Part shown: one piece after another, positions 58,858-64,000 of the stretch | How positions within the stretch are numbered: the stretch's first letter is position 1 | How the letters are laid out: every line of letters starts with the position of its first letter | NCBI RefSeq assembly: GCF_000718165.1 | Contig: NZ_JOEY01000003.1 | Coordinates: 197,810 to 261,809 of the forward strand | Direction: 5' to 3' | DNA length: 64,000 nt | Origin: Streptomyces fulvoviolaceus | GTDB lineage: Bacteria; Actinomycetota; Actinomycetes; Streptomycetales; Streptomycetaceae | The notes under the pieces: model-generated | Told to the model about the DNA's origin: nothing | The model's database searches: none | Seen by the model: the letters and a program-made list of their open reading frames with translations, nothing else | Program-made: the position numbers and the translations under genes

Positions 58858-59726
58858 AGCTGATCACCTTCGACGACGGACGCGTCGGCAGACTGGAGCT
58901 GGAAGAACGGCTCGTCCTCCCCCTGGAGGTCGGCTCGACACGCGAGTACTTCGAGCGCGACGGCCGGGTCACGGAGACCGGGGAGCGCCTCGCCCTCGAC
59001 GACGTACGGCTGCGCGCCCCGATCGTGCCGAAGAAGTTCTTCCACACCTCGGGCAACTTCCGTGAGCACGAGGACGAGTCGAAGAACGTCGACTGGTCGC
59101 ACCCCATGCACAAGGGCATCGTGTTCTTCCAGAACGTCGACGCGATCGTCGGTCCGGACGAGCCGGTGATCTACCCCGAACACCTCACCAGCGAGCTGGA
59201 CTATGAGCTGGAGATCGCGGTCGTCATCGGCAAGCCCGGCAAGTTCCTCGGTGTGGACGACGCGCCCGACCACATCGCCGGCTACGTCGTCTTCAACGAC
59301 ATCACCGCACGCGACATCCAGCGCCGCGAGATGGAGTCCGGGGTCTTCTCCTTCTGCAAGGCCATCGACACCTTCTGCCCGGTCGGCCCCTACATCGTCA
59401 CCGCCGACGAGATCCCCGACCCCCAGAACCTCGACATGGAACTGCGCGTCAACGGCGTGGTCCGCCAGAAGTCCAACACCAACCGCATGTCGGTCTCCAT
59501 TCCGCACCTGGTCGCCTACCACTCCCCGCAGGGCTACAGCGCGGGCGACCTGATCACCACCGGCACCGTCCAGGGCGTCGCCGGCTTCAGCGGCGACCCG
59601 GAGATGTACCTCAAGCCCGGTGACGTCATCGAGGCCGAGGTGGAGCGCCTCGGCGTGCTGCGCACGCCCATCGTCAGCTGGGAAGACGGCCACGGCACCC
59701 CCGTACCCCAGAAGGTGGACTGGTGA
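58854..59726 (+). CDS. Fumarylacetoacetate hydrolase-family protein 1
   Basis: The product has 290 residues. The metal-binding FAH core is TSELDYELEIAVVIGKPGKF, then VFNDITARDIQRREM and CPVGPYIVTADEI. The family cleaves carbon-carbon bonds next to carbonyls (fumarylacetoacetate, acylpyruvates) or acts as hydratase/decarboxylase on 2-oxo acids. It is coupled on both sides by overlaps of four bases. A second FAH gene follows, as in meta-cleavage type pathways, where two related members catalyse successive steps. Confidence 0.9.
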   Translation: MKLITFDDGRVGRLELEERLVLPLEVGSTREYFERDGRVTETGERLALDDVRLRAPIVPKKFFHTSGNFREHEDESKNVDWSHPMHKGIVFFQNVDAIVGPDEPVIYPEHLTSELDYELEIAVVIGKPGKFLGVDDAPDHIAGYVVFNDITARDIQRREMESGVFSFCKAIDTFCPVGPYIVTADEIPDPQNLDMELRVNGVVRQKSNTNRMSVSIPHLVAYHSPQGYSAGDLITTGTVQGVAGFSGDPEMYLKPGDVIEAEVERLGVLRTPIVSWEDGHGTPVPQKVDW

Positions 59727-60571
59727 GGCTCGCTGTCATCGACGGCCGGGCCGTCGTCGTTCGCGGTGATCGGGCCGCGGATGTCGGCTGGGCCTCGCGG
59801 GGTCGGCTGTCGACCGACCCGATGGCTCTGCTGGAGCAGTGGCAACGGGTCCGCGACTGGGGCGGGGAACTGTCCGACGAGGCGTACGACATCTCGGTTG
59901 ATCCGGAGGCCCTGCAGGCCCCGGTTCCCCGGCCCCGGCAGGTCTTCGCGATCGCCCTCAACTACCCGCCGCACGCTGCGGAGGCCGGCTACACCCCGCC
60001 CGCGGAGCCGCTCGTCTTCACCAAGTTCCCGGCCTGCCTCACCGGTCCGCACACCACGGTCGCCCTTCCTCCGGGCAAGGTCGACTGGGAGGTCGAGCTC
60101 GTCGCCGTGATCGGTCGTGAGACGTACCGGGCGAGCGAGGACCATGCCTGGGAGTCCGTCGCCGGTCTGACCGTCGGCCAGGACCTCTCCGAGCGGGTCA
60201 GCCAACTCCAGGGAAAGCCCGCCCAGTTCAGCCTGGGCAAGTCCTTTCCGGGGTTCGGGCCGACCGGCCCCGTCCTGGTCACCCCGGACGAGTTCGAGGA
60301 CCCCGGCGACCTGGAGATCACCGGGCTGCTCAACGGCCGGGTCGTCCAGCACGACCGCACCAAGTCCATGATCTTTCCGGTGCCGGAGCTCATCGCCCGC
60401 CTCTCCGCCGTACTGCCCCTGTTCCCCGGCGACCTGATCTTCACCGGGACCCCGGCCGGCGTCGGCAACCGGATGGACCCGCCGCGCTATCTCACGCCGG
60501 ACGACGAACTCCTCAGCCGCATCGAGGGCATCGGCGAGATCCGCCAGCACTTCACCGCCGCACACCCCTGA
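59723..60571 (+). CDS. Fumarylacetoacetate hydrolase-family protein 2
   Basis: The product has 282 residues and a GTG start overlapping the previous gene. FAH marks: IALNYPPHAAEAGYTPPAEP, KVDWEVELVAVIGRE with the acidic metal ligands, and GDLIFTGTPAGVG near the C-terminus. It is shorter and clearly diverged from the preceding FAH protein, so the pair are not a recent copy. The role is probably hydrolysis of an acylpyruvate-like intermediate. Confidence 0.9.
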   Translation: MRLAVIDGRAVVVRGDRAADVGWASRGRLSTDPMALLEQWQRVRDWGGELSDEAYDISVDPEALQAPVPRPRQVFAIALNYPPHAAEAGYTPPAEPLVFTKFPACLTGPHTTVALPPGKVDWEVELVAVIGRETYRASEDHAWESVAGLTVGQDLSERVSQLQGKPAQFSLGKSFPGFGPTGPVLVTPDEFEDPGDLEITGLLNGRVVQHDRTKSMIFPVPELIARLSAVLPLFPGDLIFTGTPAGVGNRMDPPRYLTPDDELLSRIEGIGEIRQHFTAAHP

Positions 60572-60582
60572 AGGGACGCCCC

Positions 60583-61371
60583 ATGACACAACAGCAGAGC
60601 TTCCCCCGCCGCTTCGAAGGCCGGACCGTCCTGGTCACCGGTGCCGGCACCGGCTACGGCGCCGAGATCGCCGTCCGCGCCGCCCAGGAGGGCGCCCAGG
60701 TCGCCGTGCACTACCGCAGCTCCGCCGCCGGCGCCGAGCGGACCGTCGCCCGCATCAAGGACGTGGGCGGCGAGGCGTTCACCGTGCAGGCCGACATTGC
60801 CGTCCACCAGGACGTCATCCGCATGGCCGAGGAGGTCTTCGGCCGTTTCGGCAGCATCGACGTACTGGTCAACAACGTCGGCGACGTGGCCGGTGAGCAG
60901 ATGTCCTGGCGGGACCTCACCGAGGAGTCCATCGACCATGTGCTCGCCGTGGACGTCAAGGGAACCATGCTCTGCGTCCACGAGTTCGGCTCCCGGATGC
61001 TGGAGCAGGGACACGGCGCGATCGTCAACATCGGCTCCACCGTGATCGTCCGCGGCAGCGCGCGGGCCCCGCAGTACGCCGCCGCGAAGTACGGCATCCT
61101 CGGCATCACCAAGTCCTACGCCCAGGCGTTCGCGCCCGTCGTACGGGTCAACACCTTCGCGCCCGGCTTCATCGAGACCGAGACGCTCCTGAACCGTGCC
61201 GACTGGAAGTCCGGCCGCCGCGACGACATGGTCGCCAAGACCCCGCTGGGCCGCATCCCGGGCCCCGCCGAACTCGCCGGCACGGCCCTCTTCCTCGCCA
61301 CCGACGACGCCGCCCACATGACCGGCGTCTACCTCAACGCCGACGGCGGCTTCAACATGATCGGCGCCTGA
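60583..61371 (+). CDS. Short-chain dehydrogenase/reductase (FabG-like)
   Basis: The product has 262 residues. The cofactor motif is VTGAGTGYGAEIAVRAAQEG with HYRSS following, which suggests NADP use. NNVGDVAGE, the NIGSTV serine strand and the active-site YAAAKYGILGITK are present. The C-terminus MTGVYLNADGGFNMIGA is typical. It starts 11 bases after the FAH gene and is followed by the aldehyde dehydrogenase gene after 43 bases. Confidence 0.9.
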   Translation: MTQQQSFPRRFEGRTVLVTGAGTGYGAEIAVRAAQEGAQVAVHYRSSAAGAERTVARIKDVGGEAFTVQADIAVHQDVIRMAEEVFGRFGSIDVLVNNVGDVAGEQMSWRDLTEESIDHVLAVDVKGTMLCVHEFGSRMLEQGHGAIVNIGSTVIVRGSARAPQYAAAKYGILGITKSYAQAFAPVVRVNTFAPGFIETETLLNRADWKSGRRDDMVAKTPLGRIPGPAELAGTALFLATDDAAHMTGVYLNADGGFNMIGA

Positions 61372-61414
61372 CCCGCAGATCCCGCACCGGACCGAGCACA
61401 AAGGGAACGACCCC

Positions 61415-62875
61415 ATGCCACTTCACCGGAACCTCCTCATCGGCGGCAAGGAGATTCCCGCCGCCTCGGGCCGGTCCACGGCCGACATCAACCCGTGGAC
61501 CGGCGAGCCGTACGCCACGGTCGCCGCCGCCGGACCACAGGACGTGCGAGCCGCGGTGGACGCGGCGGACGCCGCATTCACCGAGTGGGCCGCCCTCGCG
61601 CCCTTCGCCCGACGGAAGATCTTCCTGGACGCGGCGGACCTCATGGAGCAGCGCGGCGAGCAGGCCGTGCAGCTGATGGCCGCGGAAGTCGGCGGCACCC
61701 GGGGATGGGCGCTGTTCAACGTCGCCCTGGCCGCGAACATGCTGCGTGAGGCCGCCGCCGCGATCACCGCCCCGCACGGGGACGTACTCACCACCCAGGA
61801 ACCGGGCGGGCTCAGCCTCGCCGTCCGCGAACCCCTCGGTGTGATCGCGGCGTTCGCGCCGTGGAACGCGCCGATCATCCTCGGCACCCGAGCGGTCGTC
61901 GCCGCACTCGCGGCGGGCAACACCGTCGTGGTCAAGGCGAGCGAGGACGCCCCCATCGCGTGCGGCCTGTTCGTCGCCGACGTTCTGCGCGACGCCGGAC
62001 TGCCCGACGGAGTCCTCAGCGTCATCACCAACGCCAAGGCGGACGCCGCCGCGATCGCGCAGACACTGATAGCGGACCCGCGCGTCCGTGCCGTCAACTT
62101 CACCGGCTCGACCGGCGTCGGGAAGGTCATCGGCACCCTCGCCGCCCAGCATCTCAAGCCGGCCGTACTCGAACTCGGCGGCAAGAACTCCGTGATCGTG
62201 CTGGAGGACGCCGACCTCGACCACGCGGTGAACGCGGCCGCGTTCGCCTCGTTCATGAACTCCGGCCAGATCTGCATGTGCGCCGACCGCATCCTGGTGC
62301 ACACATCACTCGTCGACGAGTTCACCCGGTGCTTCACCGCGAAGATCGCCGACATGCCGAGCGGCGACCCGAGCCTGCCCACCACCGTCATCGGCCCGCT
62401 GATCGACGAGGCCGCCGCCCGGCGAGTCGCCGCCCTGGTCACGGACGCGGTACGGAAGGGCGCGCGTGTGCTCACCGGCGGCGGCTCGCCGGAGGGAGCT
62501 CTGCACCCGGCGACTGTCCTGACCGACCTGCCCGAGGACGCGTCGCTGCACCACACCGAAGCCTTCGGACCTCTCGTCGCCATCACGGCCTTCCGGGACG
62601 ACGACGAAGCCGTGGCACTGGCCAACGACACCGAGCACGGGCTCAGCTGCGGCATCCTCACCGAGAACGCCACCCACGGCCTGAAGGTGGCTCGCCGCAT
62701 CCGCACCGGCATCGTGCACGTGGGCGACCAGTCGGTGGCGGATGAGCCCCAGGCCCCCTTCGGCGGATTCGCCGCCTCCGGCTACGGCCGCTTCGGCGGA
62801 CGCTGGGGCATCGAGGCCTTCTCCAACACCCGGTGGATCACCCTGTCCACCGAGCAGCCGCACTACCCCTTCTGA
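61415..62875 (+). CDS. Aldehyde dehydrogenase
   Basis: The product has 486 residues, the usual length. Marks: AAFAPWNAPIILGTRAVVAA, NFTGSTGVGKVIG, LELGGKNSVIVLEDADLDHA, and the catalytic cysteine in FMNSGQICMCADRIL. It oxidises an aldehyde with NAD(P), most likely one released by the cleavage oxygenase that heads this operon; vanillin-type aromatic aldehydes are a family precedent. It is the last gene, and a perfect hairpin follows. Confidence 0.93.
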   Translation: MPLHRNLLIGGKEIPAASGRSTADINPWTGEPYATVAAAGPQDVRAAVDAADAAFTEWAALAPFARRKIFLDAADLMEQRGEQAVQLMAAEVGGTRGWALFNVALAANMLREAAAAITAPHGDVLTTQEPGGLSLAVREPLGVIAAFAPWNAPIILGTRAVVAALAAGNTVVVKASEDAPIACGLFVADVLRDAGLPDGVLSVITNAKADAAAIAQTLIADPRVRAVNFTGSTGVGKVIGTLAAQHLKPAVLELGGKNSVIVLEDADLDHAVNAAAFASFMNSGQICMCADRILVHTSLVDEFTRCFTAKIADMPSGDPSLPTTVIGPLIDEAAARRVAALVTDAVRKGARVLTGGGSPEGALHPATVLTDLPEDASLHHTEAFGPLVAITAFRDDDEAVALANDTEHGLSCGILTENATHGLKVARRIRTGIVHVGDQSVADEPQAPFGGFAASGYGRFGGRWGIEAFSNTRWITLSTEQPHYPF

Positions 62876-62891
62876 GCGGCGAGTTGGCCGC

Positions 62892-62929
62892 GCCGACTGC
62901 GGGTGATCTTCAGACATGGCGCAGTCGGC
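62892..62929 (+). terminator. Terminator-like hairpin after the oxygenase operon
   Basis: GCCGACTGCG and CGCAGTCGGC form a perfect 10-base stem with an 18-base loop, 17 bases after the aldehyde dehydrogenase stop. The rest of the gap to 63089 shows nothing else. Confidence 0.65.
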
Positions 62930-63089
62930 CCGGGTCACTCCCCAGGTGTGGCCATCGCCGGCGGGGTTCCCCTCCGGGCGCGTCGGACCGCGGGAGTTCG
63001 ACACCCTCGACGTCGACGTCGAGAGTGATTCGGTCAGCCGGTGCGACTGGCCCCGGGGGATCACTGCTGGAGCCTCGCCGACACCGTCG

Positions 63090-63731
63090 TCAACGCCCCA
63101 CTGACTCATGCAGAACGGCCCGTACGCGGACCGCAGCCATCTGCGGTGTTACGCCGGCGGCGACGAGAAAGGCGGTCGCGGCAGCCTCACCCGTTGGATC
63201 CGCCCAGGTGGCCGAAGCGTTCTCCTCGGCGAGGGCCAGCATCAGCGCCTCCAGCCCCAAGGCGAGGACAGGCGCGGGGACATGGTCGGCAAAAAGGCCT
63301 TCATCCTGACCGCGTTGCAAAATGGAGGCGGCCTGTTCCCGCGCGGGTGCCAGGGTGGCGCGCATCGCCTCCTCTCCCAGGTGGCGGCGCCCCAAGGAGA
63401 TGAGCATGCGGTACTGGTCGCCGACCGCCCATCCCGCCAGAGCCATCCGCGCCATCGCCTCCAGCGTGTCGGCACCTGGAGCACGGGCTGCCGTGAACGC
63501 CCGGCCAAAGGCCTCGCCCGCTTCCTGAGCCAAGGCGGCGACCAGCTCTCGACGACCGGGAAAGTGTCCGTAAAGGGTGCGCCGCACGACGCCGGCCGCC
63601 TGGGCGATGCTGTCGAGACTCGCGTCAGGGTTGTCCCGCAGTTCCTCCCGAGCGGCCGCGAGGATGCGTGCGCGGTTCGAGCGCGCGTTGCTGCGCTGCG
63701 GAGTGCGGCCCGGGGGGTCGGTCATCCGCAT
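63090..63731 (-). CDS. TetR-family regulator
   Basis: The product has 213 residues from the ATG at 63731; the ATG at 63725, overlapping the previous stop as ATGA, is equally possible. The helix-turn-helix is ASLDSIAQAAGVVRRTLYGH with FPGRRELV following. The C-terminal domain is of the common helical type (ARMALAGWAVGDQYRMLISL). It is convergent with the oxygenase operon and overlaps the gene upstream of it, so it more likely controls that minus-strand gene than the operon. Confidence 0.88.
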   Translation of the reverse strand: MRMTDPPGRTPQRSNARSNRARILAAAREELRDNPDASLDSIAQAAGVVRRTLYGHFPGRRELVAALAQEAGEAFGRAFTAARAPGADTLEAMARMALAGWAVGDQYRMLISLGRRHLGEEAMRATLAPAREQAASILQRGQDEGLFADHVPAPVLALGLEALMLALAEENASATWADPTGEAAATAFLVAAGVTPQMAAVRVRAVLHESVGR

Positions 63732-64000
63732 GGCTGTGTCCTTGCCGCTGCTGCCATGCGGGTCGCCGCGTCGTGGACCAGATGGGCGTGCAGTTCGAAC
63801 AGGGCCACCAGGTCGACGGCGTCGCCGGTGACCTCGCGGTGTACGAACAGGCCGTCGGCGCCGGCGACGGTGTAGGTGGTGAGGGTGTGTACGTCGCCCT
63901 CGTCCAGGTCGGGGAAGAGGGTCGTGACCACTTCGGCGATCTTCTGGTGGGAGATGTCGCGGACCTGGAGGAAGACGGTGCGGCCCCGGGGTTCGGTGGG
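63722..64000 (-). CDS. C-terminal part of an unidentified protein
   Basis: An open frame of 92 codons runs in from the window edge and stops inside the TetR start region. The visible part reads GRTVFLQVRDISHQKIAEVV, then FPDLDEGDVHTLTTYTVAGA and LFELHAHLVHDAATRMAAAA. It is acidic, soluble and helical at its end. I recognise no family. It is coupled to the TetR gene by overlap. Confidence 0.6.
   Translation of the reverse strand, partial: PTEPRGRTVFLQVRDISHQKIAEVVTTLFPDLDEGDVHTLTTYTVAGADGLFVHREVTGDAVDLVALFELHAHLVHDAATRMAAAARTQPCG

Overview
The window looks like a chromosomal segment of a Streptomyces (or close actinomycete). It is uniformly very GC-rich, with GTG and TTG starts, strong GGAGG ribosome binding sites, many LacI, IclR, TetR and LysR regulators, and a carbohydrate- and aromatic-degrading gene content. 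No rRNA, tRNA or CRISPR array was found. Species cannot be set from the sequence alone.

Layout. 1-2.8 kb: tail of an amidohydrolase, a DUF899 protein, a small conserved protein, and the 3' part of an ABC exporter gene that is cut off. 2.8-10.4 kb: a Tn7-like transposition module, tnsA-tnsB-tnsC-tniQ/tnsD, tightly overlapped and apparently intact. Its left end sits exactly where the ABC gene is broken. 10.4-18.6 kb: likely cargo and insertion debris. It holds an IS1380 remnant, a divergent hypothetical/HTH pair around three palindromes, a DUF6083-like gene, a small protein, a UvrD-like helicase, a nuclease-like zinc-ribbon protein, and an IS256 remnant. The right end of the element and the missing half of the ABC gene were not found.

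18.6-33.6 kb: a sugar-use island. One long minus-strand operon encodes a lipoprotein solute-binding protein, two permeases, a six-hairpin-type glycosidase-like protein, a GH42 beta-galactosidase and a secreted multi-domain glycosidase. A LacI repressor with matching operators sits upstream. A second LacI gene is divergent from a GH36 alpha-galactosidase, with two perfect palindromes between them. Together these would take up and split galactose-containing oligosaccharides. 33.7-39.2 kb: an IclR regulator, an MHS transporter, a zinc dehydrogenase and a QuiC-like dehydroshikimate dehydratase, linked by three copies of one palindrome. This suggests quinate/shikimate catabolism.

39.3-51.4 kb: an aldehyde dehydrogenase with an MpaB-like oxygenase; a TetR/aminotransferase/SDR set; the 5-oxoprolinase genes pxpABC with an MHS transporter; and an RraA-like/hydroxyacid dehydrogenase pair. 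A shared 15-bp motif lies before two of these operons. 51.6-64 kb: an EthD-domain protein, an MFS exporter and a LysR regulator. These are followed by an eight-gene operon starting with a carotenoid/lignostilbene-type cleavage oxygenase and ending with an aldehyde dehydrogenase, probably a catabolic pathway of unknown substrate. A TetR gene and a partial gene close the window.
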